A DNA stretch of 64,000 nt from positions 116,399 to 180,398 of the forward strand of contig JAPLFQ010000024.1 in NCBI GenBank assembly GCA_026390595.1, written 5' to 3'. A program made the position numbers and the translations under genes. Of this stretch, positions 27,401 through 35,649 are shown piece after piece; the stretch's first letter is position 1, and each line of letters opens with the position of its first letter. The notes beneath the pieces are model-generated. The model was not told the origin of the DNA. It did no database searches and saw nothing but the letters and a program-made list of their open reading frames with translations. This DNA comes from Ignavibacteriales bacterium. GTDB taxonomy: Bacteria; Bacteroidota; Ignavibacteria; UBA10030.

Positions 27401-27542
27401 GTTGTCACTCCCGACTTGCCCCGAAGTTGTTTGTTCGGGGATGCTCCAATCGGCCTGCCCGCCTTCGTGAACTAGATGAGGCAGGCGGGGAGTCCAGAAC
27501 GCGTTGTCTGGATTCCCGCCTACTACGAGCGGGAATGACAAC
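27401..27542. mobile_element. MITE-like element with 13-bp terminal inverted repeats
   Basis: GTTGTCACTCCCG at the left end and CGGGAATGACAAC at the right end are inverted copies with one mismatch. Inside are further hairpins: CCCCGAA/TTCGGGG (27419-27440) and ATTCCCGC/GCGGGAAT (27512-27536), plus a GC-rich CCTGCC/GGCAGG pair. There is no coding potential. It resembles the GTCATTCCCGC-type repeats common in many bacterial genomes. It lies between the beta-helix gene and the regulator gene and may split the transcript. Confidence 0.65.
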
Positions 27543-27601
27543 TGGACATTGAGAGGGTTTTAAGATGTCCTGTAATCCTATTCGGAAGAGCTGGAAAACC
27601 A

Positions 27602-28765
27602 ATGGCAAAAGAAATTGATTTTGGACTTCGCACGCCCCTGTACGAGCAGATCGTCAATGACATCAGGGGCAAGGTGGAGCGGGGCGAGCTGAAGCCGGGC
27701 GAGCAGATCTGGACACAGCAGGAGCTCGCGGCCAAGTACGGCGTCAGCCTCATTACTGTCAAGAACGCACTCGCCTATCTCGTCAACGAGGGGATCCTCT
27801 ACACGCGTGTGGGCAGGGGAACCTATGTAGCCGAGAAACAAACGAGGAAAATCAATCTCTCTCCGAACAAGACGCTCGGACTGGTGCTGCGCGATCTGAA
27901 GCACCCGTACTTTTCTTTGATCGTGCACAGCGTCGAAGAACGGGCGTACGAGCTCGGATTCAACGTGCTGCTCTCCAGCTCTTCCAATGATATTGAGAAA
28001 GAAGAAAACCAGATCAACCACTTCACGTCCATGGGAGTGGATGGACTGATCATCGCATCGCTGTCGCTGGAGTACCGGGCAACCGACTATATTCAGCAGC
28101 TGCACAAAGAGAACTTCCCCTACATCATGGTCTCGTATATTCACGACCCGGAGTACTGGTACGTCGGGTCAGATCATGAGCAGGGGGGATACCTGGCGAC
28201 CGAACACCTGATCAACGTCGGCTACAAATCCATCGGATACGTCCACGTTGGCAAGGGGAACCTGTTGAGCGAGGTTCGAAAGAACGGTTACTATCGGGCT
28301 CTCACCGAGCACGACATGCCATTTCTTGCGGACAGTGTTCATGTTCTTGGCTCAACGGAGGAAGACGCAGCAGCCGACCGGTTTCAGCTCGGGTATCAGT
28401 TTGGCAGACGGTTCCCAGATCTCAAGAACAGGCCGGACGCGCTCTTTTTCTATAACGACGTGGTGGCTCTCGGCTTCCTCCAGGGCGCCGGCGAAAAGCA
28501 GATCAGAGTGCCCGAGGATGTCGCCATCGTCGGATTCGATGACACGGTCATAGCTCGGTATGCGTCCGTTCCTCTCACGACGATTCATCAACCGGTAGAT
28601 CAAATCGGGAGGCTGGCTGTAGAGATTCTTCAGAAGCGTCTTGAGAAGGGGGACGTTGGAAACAGGACCATTTTCAAACCAACGCTGGTTATCAGAGAAT
28701 CATGCGGTGCGAAGAAAAGAACAATGGTAAACCAGCGCGAATCCGGCGTTCCGGCAATGGAGTGA
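27602..28765 (+). CDS. GntR-LacI hybrid transcriptional regulator (AraR type)
   Basis: 387 residues. Residues 12-75 are a GntR winged helix (PLYEQIVNDIRGKVERGELKPGEQIWTQ..LAAKYGVSLITVKNAL..L..EGILYTRVGRGTYV). From about 88 on is a LacI/GalR periplasmic-binding-type sensor domain (TLGLVLRDLKHPYFSLIVHSVEERA, MGVDGLIIASL, GGYLATEHLINVGYKSIGYV, PDALFFYNDVVALGFLQGA, DVAIVGFDDTVIARYASVPLTTIHQP). This architecture is that of AraR-type sugar-responsive repressors. The gene sits inside the polysaccharide run, and the inverted repeat at 17648-17673 next to a promoter is a likely operator. The inducer is probably a uronate, rhamnose or an oligosaccharide; no way to say which. Confidence 0.9.
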   Translation: MAKEIDFGLRTPLYEQIVNDIRGKVERGELKPGEQIWTQQELAAKYGVSLITVKNALAYLVNEGILYTRVGRGTYVAEKQTRKINLSPNKTLGLVLRDLKHPYFSLIVHSVEERAYELGFNVLLSSSSNDIEKEENQINHFTSMGVDGLIIASLSLEYRATDYIQQLHKENFPYIMVSYIHDPEYWYVGSDHEQGGYLATEHLINVGYKSIGYVHVGKGNLLSEVRKNGYYRALTEHDMPFLADSVHVLGSTEEDAAADRFQLGYQFGRRFPDLKNRPDALFFYNDVVALGFLQGAGEKQIRVPEDVAIVGFDDTVIARYASVPLTTIHQPVDQIGRLAVEILQKRLEKGDVGNRTIFKPTLVIRESCGAKKRTMVNQRESGVPAME

Positions 28766-28860
28766 TGGATGATGCAAACCCGCTGAAGTGTTTCGACCGC
28801 TTTTCAGGATTCTGTTGCTCTCAAGTATGTTCCATGAAATTGAAACGATAGAGATGAAGT

Positions 28861-30645
28861 ATGCTATATCCTCAAACGAATAAGAACCGAACAACACTCG
28901 ATATCTCTGGTATCTGGAAATTCAAGGTCGACCCGGAGGAGGTTGGCGAAAAGAAAGAATGGTTCAGAGGCCTCGACACCGATATCGAAATCGCCGTTCC
29001 GGGCAGCTGGAACGAGCAGCTCGAAGAACTCGGCCTCCTGCACTATGTCGGAATCGGTTGGTACGGTACGACGATCTGCATTCCGTCGGAGTTCTCCGGC
29101 CGCCGCATCTGGTTGCGGGTTGGCTCAGCGGACTACTCAACCAAAGTCTGGGTCAACGGAACCTTGGTTGGGATCAACGGAAGGGGGTTCCTCCCGTTCG
29201 AATTCGAGGTGACGCCGTTTGTGATCGCCGGCAAGGATGCCCTTATTGTGTTGTCAGTAGACTGCCGCCTGACAAACGAGACAATCCCGCAGGGCATCCT
29301 GACGCAGGACTACACAGACGAGAAACGACTGCGGGAAGAGACATTCCCGCCGGCCCGTTTCGATTTCTCTCCCTTCGGCGGAATCCATCGGCCGGTAAGC
29401 CTTTATGCAACGTCGGTCAGTTACATCCATGACATCAAGGTCGATACGGCGATCCTCCCCGGCCAAAAGGGGACACTCTATGCTCGTGTCGTGGCAAAGG
29501 AAGCGGAGGGGATGACCCTTTCTGCACGGATTACGGGGGGATCAGAACATCCGAGCACCACCGCGATCATTCAGAAGGAAGAGACCTCGATCGACCTTCA
29601 TTTCGACAATTGCCGCTATTGGTCTCCGGCGGATCCGTTCCTCTATCATCTCGTCCTCGAGCTGATGAACAAAGGGGAGGTCGTCGATACTTACACGCTG
29701 GACGTCGGTGTGCGCGAAGTGAAAGTGAGCGGAAACTCCCTGCTGCTCAACGGGGAACCGGTGTACTTGCAGGGCTTCGGCAAGCATGAAGATTTCGCGG
29801 TCACTGGAAAAGGTCTCGTGCTCCCCGTGGTGGTGAAAGATTTCCAGCTGATGAAGTGGGTTCACGCCAATTCGTTCCGCACGTCCCACTATCCATATGC
29901 AGAAGAAATCCTCGCGATGGCAGATCGCCAGGGGTTTCTTGTGATCGACGAAGTGCCTGCGGTCAGTCTCGACATGCGGCATGTCAATGAGCAGACCCTC
30001 AAGAATCACAAGGAGTTCATCCGGAAGCTGTTCGACCGCGATCACAACCATCCGTCGGTTATCATGTGGGCCTTGGGCAACGAGCCAAACCTCGTGGGCG
30101 AAAATGGATATTACAACGGTTCAGGGAAGAATTACTGGAAAGAGGTCTTTTCCTTCGCGCGGACGCTCGACCCATCGCGTCCGATGATAGTTCCCAACTG
30201 TCAACGCGCCGGCCTCGAAGACCCGGTGTTTGAATTCAGCGACATCCTGGCGATCAACAGGTATTACGGCTGGTACGAGTATCCGGGACGTCTTGATTTC
30301 GCCGTCAAAGTACTGGAGACGGAGATGGATGCGCTCCATTCCAAGTACGGCAAACCGATGATGATGACGGAATTCGGAGCTGACACGATGCCGGGTCTGC
30401 ACTCGACATCTGACCAGCTTTTCACTGAACAATACCAGGAAAAACTGCTCGAGATGTACATCAGGCTTCTTCGTTCAAAACCGTACACGGTGGGCGAACA
30501 CGTGTGGAATTTTGCCGACTTCCGGACGCCGCAGCATTTTCGGCGGGTGCTGCTGAATATGAAGGGAGTATTCACCCGGGCGCGTCAACCAAAACTCGCT
30601 GCGTTCAAACTCAAATCACTGTGGACAGACCTAGAGAAGAAATAA
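28861..30645 (+). CDS. uidA: GH2 beta-glucuronidase
   Basis: 594 residues with no signal peptide, so cytoplasmic. Sugar-binding jelly-roll (about 10-185), immunoglobulin-like linker (185-285) and TIM barrel (285-594) follow the GH2 order. Acid/base Glu408 is in MWALGNEPN and nucleophile Glu504 in MMTEFGAD. The Asn566-x-Lys568 pair (LLNMKGVF), which in E. coli beta-glucuronidase holds the glucuronate carboxylate, is conserved in the same numbering, and GEHVWNFADFRT is nearly the E. coli sequence. This supports glucuronide rather than galactoside specificity. It would release glucuronic acid from imported oligosaccharides. It precedes a sodium symporter by 15 bases. Confidence 0.92.
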   Translation: MLYPQTNKNRTTLDISGIWKFKVDPEEVGEKKEWFRGLDTDIEIAVPGSWNEQLEELGLLHYVGIGWYGTTICIPSEFSGRRIWLRVGSADYSTKVWVNGTLVGINGRGFLPFEFEVTPFVIAGKDALIVLSVDCRLTNETIPQGILTQDYTDEKRLREETFPPARFDFSPFGGIHRPVSLYATSVSYIHDIKVDTAILPGQKGTLYARVVAKEAEGMTLSARITGGSEHPSTTAIIQKEETSIDLHFDNCRYWSPADPFLYHLVLELMNKGEVVDTYTLDVGVREVKVSGNSLLLNGEPVYLQGFGKHEDFAVTGKGLVLPVVVKDFQLMKWVHANSFRTSHYPYAEEILAMADRQGFLVIDEVPAVSLDMRHVNEQTLKNHKEFIRKLFDRDHNHPSVIMWALGNEPNLVGENGYYNGSGKNYWKEVFSFARTLDPSRPMIVPNCQRAGLEDPVFEFSDILAINRYYGWYEYPGRLDFAVKVLETEMDALHSKYGKPMMMTEFGADTMPGLHSTSDQLFTEQYQEKLLEMYIRLLRSKPYTVGEHVWNFADFRTPQHFRRVLLNMKGVFTRARQPKLAAFKLKSLWTDLEKK

Positions 30646-30660
30646 CGGCGCGGGAAGAAT

Positions 30661-32352
30661 ATGTTCGGAATATCTCTCATTGACCTGCTGGTTATCCTCG
30701 TCTACGTCGGCGGAGTTGTCTGGCTTGGCTGGCACATGAAGAAACACGTCACCAACTCGGGTGACTATTTCATGGGAAACAGGCGCGGCAGCAAGATCAT
30801 GATGATCATGAACGCGCTCGGAGCTGGCACACACACAGACCAGGCCATCGCGGTCTCCGGAGCGACCTACGGGATTGGACTTGCGGGCATCTGGTATCAG
30901 TGGGTGTACCTGTTTTCAACCCCTTTTTACTGGCTCCTTGCCCCCATTTATCGGCGGGTTCGCTACATCACCACAGGTGATTTCTTCGAGGAGCGATTCG
31001 GGTCGAAGCTCGGTTCCGCCTACGCCGTGATGGGTTTGACGTATTTCACGCTCGAGGTCGGACTGATTCTCAAAGGGACCGGATCGGCCATCGATGCGAT
31101 TACGGGGGGGCAAATCCCCGCCGAAGTCGTGGTGATCCTGCTTACTGTTTTCTTCCTGGCCTATAGTGTGTTGGGCGGATTGGTCTCGGCGCTCTTCATC
31201 AATCTGCTCCAGGGGTCTTTCATTTTTGTCCTCTCGTTCCTGTTGATTCCGTTTGCGCTTGCTGCAGGGGGCGGACTGACTGCGATGAAGGCGAAGCTTC
31301 CAGAGTATATGTTCAGCTTCGTCGCTCCGCACGAAGTCACGCTTTTCTTCATCGTCATGGCGGTGCTCAACGGCCTTGTTGGCGTTGTGGTCTTGCCTCA
31401 TCATATGGGTGTTGGCGGGGCGGGGAAATCGGAGATGGGCTGCAGATCGGGGTTCACGTTCGGCAATTTCGTGAAGCGGTTTGCGACTCTCGGGTGGGCT
31501 TATGTCGGCGTTCTTGCCGCAGTTCTCTATCCCGGGCTGACGATGGCGAATCGCGAGATGGCGTTCGGCACCGCGGTGACAAACCTCCTGCCTCACGGTC
31601 TCATTGGATTGATGATCGCTGCCATGGCGGCCATGGTTCTCGCTGCGTCGCACAACTACATGGTGGGCGGATCTGCACTGTTCACGCGCAATTTCTACAA
31701 GAAATACATGAAGCGCGATTCATCGGACGCGAATGATCTGAAAGTAGCGCGCATCGCCGCTCTTGTGGTTGTCGTGGGGGGGGTCGTGCTGGCCCTGACG
31801 CTTTCAAGTGTTGTGCAGGGAATAAAGTATGTGTGGCAGTTCACCGCTTTCTTCGGCATCGCGTTCTGGATGGGTGTGATCTGGCGCGGCGCCAACAGAT
31901 ACGGAGTGTGGGCGAGCCTTGTGACGACGGCCGGTGTTTCCTTGTTTACCGGACTGGTCCTTCACTGGCCGCTGGAATACCAGATCGCCGCATATTTACC
32001 ATCTGGGATTCTGGTCCTCGTGCTTGTAAGCCTGTTGACGAAGCCGGAACCGGAACGCCAGCTTGAGAAATTCTTCACACTGCTGCATACACCGGTTGGA
32101 GAGGAATACCGGCTGAAGGAAAAGGGCATTCCCATCATGCTCGAAGGAGAATCTATCGCGGGAATACCGGAGGGGGCAGGGAACGGCACTCTGGAGGAAC
32201 AGGGGCACAGCTTGCTTCTTGTTGATCTCTTGTCGTTGCACAAGAAATTCAGCTTCACCAGGTACAGCGTCGATGTGAAGGGATTTCTCTGGGCAGTGCT
32301 CTTTGTCGCTGCGATACTGGCCGCAGGGGTCTTGACGACCTACATTGGCTAG
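30661..32352 (+). CDS. Sodium:solute symporter (SSS family)
   Basis: 563 residues with about 13 membrane segments. It opens with a first helix LIDLLVILVYVGGVVWLGWHMKK and the family GD(Y)F(M)G.R motif (SGDYFMGNRRGSK). The central region has conserved helices GLVSALFINLLQGSFIF and AMAAMVLAASHNYMVGGSALFTRNFY, the latter being the sodium-site helix signature. A soluble stretch (about 455-535) precedes the last membrane helix, longer than in PutP. GGAAG precedes the ATG, 15 bases after the glucuronidase gene. Likely substrate is a uronic acid, disaccharide or other sugar made available by the neighbouring enzymes. Confidence 0.9.
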   Translation: MFGISLIDLLVILVYVGGVVWLGWHMKKHVTNSGDYFMGNRRGSKIMMIMNALGAGTHTDQAIAVSGATYGIGLAGIWYQWVYLFSTPFYWLLAPIYRRVRYITTGDFFEERFGSKLGSAYAVMGLTYFTLEVGLILKGTGSAIDAITGGQIPAEVVVILLTVFFLAYSVLGGLVSALFINLLQGSFIFVLSFLLIPFALAAGGGLTAMKAKLPEYMFSFVAPHEVTLFFIVMAVLNGLVGVVVLPHHMGVGGAGKSEMGCRSGFTFGNFVKRFATLGWAYVGVLAAVLYPGLTMANREMAFGTAVTNLLPHGLIGLMIAAMAAMVLAASHNYMVGGSALFTRNFYKKYMKRDSSDANDLKVARIAALVVVVGGVVLALTLSSVVQGIKYVWQFTAFFGIAFWMGVIWRGANRYGVWASLVTTAGVSLFTGLVLHWPLEYQIAAYLPSGILVLVLVSLLTKPEPERQLEKFFTLLHTPVGEEYRLKEKGIPIMLEGESIAGIPEGAGNGTLEEQGHSLLLVDLLSLHKKFSFTRYSVDVKGFLWAVLFVAAILAAGVLTTYIG

Positions 32353-32361
32353 CTGGCTGGC

Positions 32362-34338
32362 ATGAACCTGCTCAGTCGGCAGAATCGAACAACAATCGCA
32401 ACCATGGACGTGAAACGCGTGAGAACAATTGTGAGAGATGGCCTTGTTGCCGGAGCACTGCTCCTGGCATCGTTCGCAGTAAGCAGCGCCAGGCAAGAAC
32501 AAGTATCGCTGCATGATGAATGTTATGAGAGCCTCTCTGTGCTGTCGAAAGCGTTGCTCGACTTGCAGCGAATTGAGAAAGGTGATAAGGAATTTGGTGC
32601 TCTCAATTGCCCGGCTTGCGGAGTTCTTCACACCCGCGCTGCCGAAGCAGTCTATCCCTTTGCCGTCATGTTCAAGCATACGAGCGACAGGAAATATCGG
32701 GATGCTGCGATCCGGGTTGGCAATTGGCTCATCCGCCAACAGCAGCCGGAGGGGCAATGGATCGAGACGCCGTGGGCCTGGACCGGGACAACAGCCGATC
32801 AACTTCTCATGATGGTGCGGGCATTTCCGATTCTGAGTCCGGCTCTCTCGGCAGAAGAAGTCCTGAGATGGAAGGGTTCAATCAAGTCTGCTGCAGATTA
32901 CCTCGTTCGTGTTATGAGTCCCGATTTTGCGAGCATCAATTACTGTCCCACTTCGGCGGCCGCGCTGGCAATGACCGGAGCCCTGATCCCGGATGCTGCG
33001 TATCGCGAAAAAGCGCGACTGCTGGCTCACTGGACAGTTGCGAAGATGGACGAAGATGGGTTCATCCAGGGTGAAGCGGCGCGATCATTCGGTGTGAAAT
33101 ATGGGGTGGATCTCGGCTATGAAATGGACATGTCCCTCTGGGGTCTTGCATTGTATGCCCGGGAAACAAGGGACCAGGATGTCGAGCAAGCCGTTCGGCG
33201 GTCTCTCGCGAAGAACCTTCCATTTGTGTACCCCAACGGCGCGATCGACGGTTCCTGGGGAAGCCGGTGCTATAAGTGGACGACGTTTGGGAGCAAGACT
33301 GCGGACGGTCCCCAGATTCTCTTCAGCCTGTTTGCTCAGGAAGACCCCCGGTACGCGACCGCTGCTATACGGAATCTGCGCTACCTTCGCACGATGATGC
33401 GTGACGGATTGATCGGCAACGGGCCGCATTTCTGGAGAGTATTCTCTGATCAGCTGTGCAACTATCCCACGTTCGCTCGTGCGAAGAATCTGGCCCTTGC
33501 CGTGGAGCTTGGATTTCAGGGCATGTCGTCCATGCCTGCTCTCCCGTCTGAAGTCCCCGGCTGGCTAAGGTACTATCCTACAGTGAACATGGCGCTTGCT
33601 CGCTCTGCTAATTTCATGGTGACCATTGCAGGGTATGGATACAAGGATCTCACCAACACGAATGGTGGACAGTATAACCAGCACCCCACCGGAGGCTCTG
33701 CGTGTAACGTATGGGTGAAGGATTATGGCTTCCTTCAGACGTCGAGTCAGACTACCTATGTTCGGGGAGAGACGATGCATATGCCCATCGTGAAGGACAC
33801 TGTGATCTGTCTGACGCCCCGGATCGAGTTTTCCGACACGAACGGCTATTTCACGAACCTGTATGAATTTGAAGGAAGGATGAGTACGCACTCCTCCCGC
33901 GATACTGTTGCATGGATATCCACCACCGGAGAGCTCAAGAATGAACGATGGTTTCCGGGTGGCGTTGGATACACCTGGTCGCATGCGATATTCGATAATG
34001 CGATCGAGAAGACGGTCACGCTCCGGTTCCATGATCGCCAGCCCGTTGTACGGATCGTCGAGCCGATCGTGGAAGAAGAAGGAATGACGTTTGAATATGT
34101 CTCCCCGCGCACAGTCATCATAGTCGGAGCAAAGCGGAAGTTCTTATTTGAGATTCTGGTTGGAGACGTTCAAGCGAAACAAGGGGAACGCGCCTCCCGC
34201 TATCTTTTCCCATTCCCCGCCATGAAATGCCACCCTCTGGTCATGGAAGTCCATCCCCCGAAGGACGGATTTGACCAGAAGATCAAGTATCGTCTGACAG
34301 TGATGGACGCAGCAACGAAGAGTTCAAACCCCCGATAG
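32362..34338 (+). CDS. Toroid-fold exported protein, CxxC-x3-H family, copy 2
   Basis: 658 residues, full-length paralogue of the gene at 20823. Shared signatures: CPACGVLHTRAAE (CxxCxxxH), NWLIRQQ, WTGTTADQLLMM, SAADYL, ASINY, KMDEDGF, KYGVDLGYEMDMSLWGL, KWTTFGSKTADG. A signal peptide is present (VRDGLVAGALLLASFAVSSA). A second ATG at 32404 fits the signal peptide equally well; neither has a good ribosome-binding site. The fold looks like an alpha/alpha toroid followed by a beta-sandwich, as in many polysaccharide lyases, but I cannot name the family or the substrate. It follows the symporter by 9 bases and lies within the same run of genes. Confidence 0.75.
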   Translation: MNLLSRQNRTTIATMDVKRVRTIVRDGLVAGALLLASFAVSSARQEQVSLHDECYESLSVLSKALLDLQRIEKGDKEFGALNCPACGVLHTRAAEAVYPFAVMFKHTSDRKYRDAAIRVGNWLIRQQQPEGQWIETPWAWTGTTADQLLMMVRAFPILSPALSAEEVLRWKGSIKSAADYLVRVMSPDFASINYCPTSAAALAMTGALIPDAAYREKARLLAHWTVAKMDEDGFIQGEAARSFGVKYGVDLGYEMDMSLWGLALYARETRDQDVEQAVRRSLAKNLPFVYPNGAIDGSWGSRCYKWTTFGSKTADGPQILFSLFAQEDPRYATAAIRNLRYLRTMMRDGLIGNGPHFWRVFSDQLCNYPTFARAKNLALAVELGFQGMSSMPALPSEVPGWLRYYPTVNMALARSANFMVTIAGYGYKDLTNTNGGQYNQHPTGGSACNVWVKDYGFLQTSSQTTYVRGETMHMPIVKDTVICLTPRIEFSDTNGYFTNLYEFEGRMSTHSSRDTVAWISTTGELKNERWFPGGVGYTWSHAIFDNAIEKTVTLRFHDRQPVVRIVEPIVEEEGMTFEYVSPRTVIIVGAKRKFLFEILVGDVQAKQGERASRYLFPFPAMKCHPLVMEVHPPKDGFDQKIKYRLTVMDAATKSSNPR

Positions 34339-34372
34339 CCTGAAACAGATGTCATCGATCAAGAGGAAAGAA

Positions 34373-35626
34373 ATGACCATGATGAAAAAGATGGTGCACG
34401 CTGCATTAGTTTTCTTTTTGCTTTCAACATCGGTCCTCGCGCAATCGGGGAAGGATCGGTATGTGCCTGAACGGGTAATACTGAACCTGACGGAGAAGCC
34501 AGCCACCAGCGTTGCAGTAACATGGAGAACGGTGGCTGAGTCGGCAAGCCAGATGGTAGAATGTGCCGAGTCGACAGACGGTGTGCAGTTCGAGAAGCTG
34601 AAGAAAATGACGCCGGCCAAACGCGAACGTCTTGAGGCGGACAAGAGTGGAACGGTGTTTCACTACTCAGTGGTTCTCGCAGATCTGAAGCCCGGAGTGA
34701 AATATGTCTACAGGGTCGGCGGAGACTCGGTCTGGAGCGAATGGAACCAGTTCACCACCGCGCGTGCATCGGCTGAGCCGTTTAAGTTTGTCTGGTTCGG
34801 CGACCCACAGGACGACATCAAGGAACACGTCTCTCGCATTTTTCAGGAAGCCTTCAAGACTATCCCCGACGCGTCTTTTTGGACATTTTCGGGGGATATG
34901 ACATCAGAGCCCGAAGACTATCGGTATGCCGAACTCTTCTATGCTGCCGGGTTTGTGTTCAGAATAGTGCCGAGCATGATGGTCCCGGGGAATCACGACA
35001 TGGCCTACAAGATGGAAAACGGGAAGATCGCTCTGGATGAGAGGGGAAGAAAGGACCGGGTGAAATCCATTTCTCCCATGTGGAGGCCGCATTTTACGCT
35101 TCCGGAGAATGGGGTGCCGGGTCTCGAGGAAACTTCATATTTCGTCGACTACCAGGGGGTCCGGTTGATCATGATAAACAGCAACGACAGGCTTGAGGAC
35201 CAGGCCGCCTGGATGGAAAAACTTCTCTCTCAGAATCCGAACAAATGGACGATCGTTTCATTCCATCATCCCCTGTACTCCTACGGCCGGGTGCGCGATG
35301 AACGATCGACCCGCGTTGCCTTCCTGCCGCTCTTTGACAAATATCATGTCGATCTGGTGTTGACCGGTCACGACCACACCTACGCCCGGAGCTTCAAGCT
35401 GAAAAATGGAAACGTCGTGCCTGACAATCAACAAGGGACTGTGTACCTTGTCTCATCATCAGGGCCGAAGTTCTACGTTGCGAACCCGCTTTATCAGTCG
35501 CTGATGGCCAAAACAGCGGTGGACAAATCGTTGTTCCAGGTCGTTGCTGTTGATGGAAACAAGCTCTCTCTGAAAGCATACTCCGCTGCGGGTGTGCTTT
35601 TCGATTCGTTTGAACTGGTGAAATGA
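34373..35626 (+). CDS. Purple-acid-phosphatase-like metallophosphoesterase
   Basis: 417 residues with a signal peptide (to STSVLAQ). The N-terminal fibronectin-like domain (about 25-120, VAVTWRT...YRVGGDSVWSEWNQFTT) and the calcineurin-like domain match purple acid phosphatases. Metal-binding motifs are all visible: WFGDPQDD, FSGDMTSEPEDYRY, PGNHD, SFHHPLYS and GHDHTYAR. The start is the ATG after AGAGGAAAG; an upstream ATG 24 bases earlier lacks a site. It would remove phosphate from extracellular or periplasmic esters. Presence in a polysaccharide operon suggests a phosphorylated substrate or phosphate scavenging. Confidence 0.88.
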   Translation: MTMMKKMVHAALVFFLLSTSVLAQSGKDRYVPERVILNLTEKPATSVAVTWRTVAESASQMVECAESTDGVQFEKLKKMTPAKRERLEADKSGTVFHYSVVLADLKPGVKYVYRVGGDSVWSEWNQFTTARASAEPFKFVWFGDPQDDIKEHVSRIFQEAFKTIPDASFWTFSGDMTSEPEDYRYAELFYAAGFVFRIVPSMMVPGNHDMAYKMENGKIALDERGRKDRVKSISPMWRPHFTLPENGVPGLEETSYFVDYQGVRLIMINSNDRLEDQAAWMEKLLSQNPNKWTIVSFHHPLYSYGRVRDERSTRVAFLPLFDKYHVDLVLTGHDHTYARSFKLKNGNVVPDNQQGTVYLVSSSGPKFYVANPLYQSLMAKTAVDKSLFQVVAVDGNKLSLKAYSAAGVLFDSFELVK

Positions 35627-35649
35627 AGCATGAGCCGGAGGCCCGCGTA

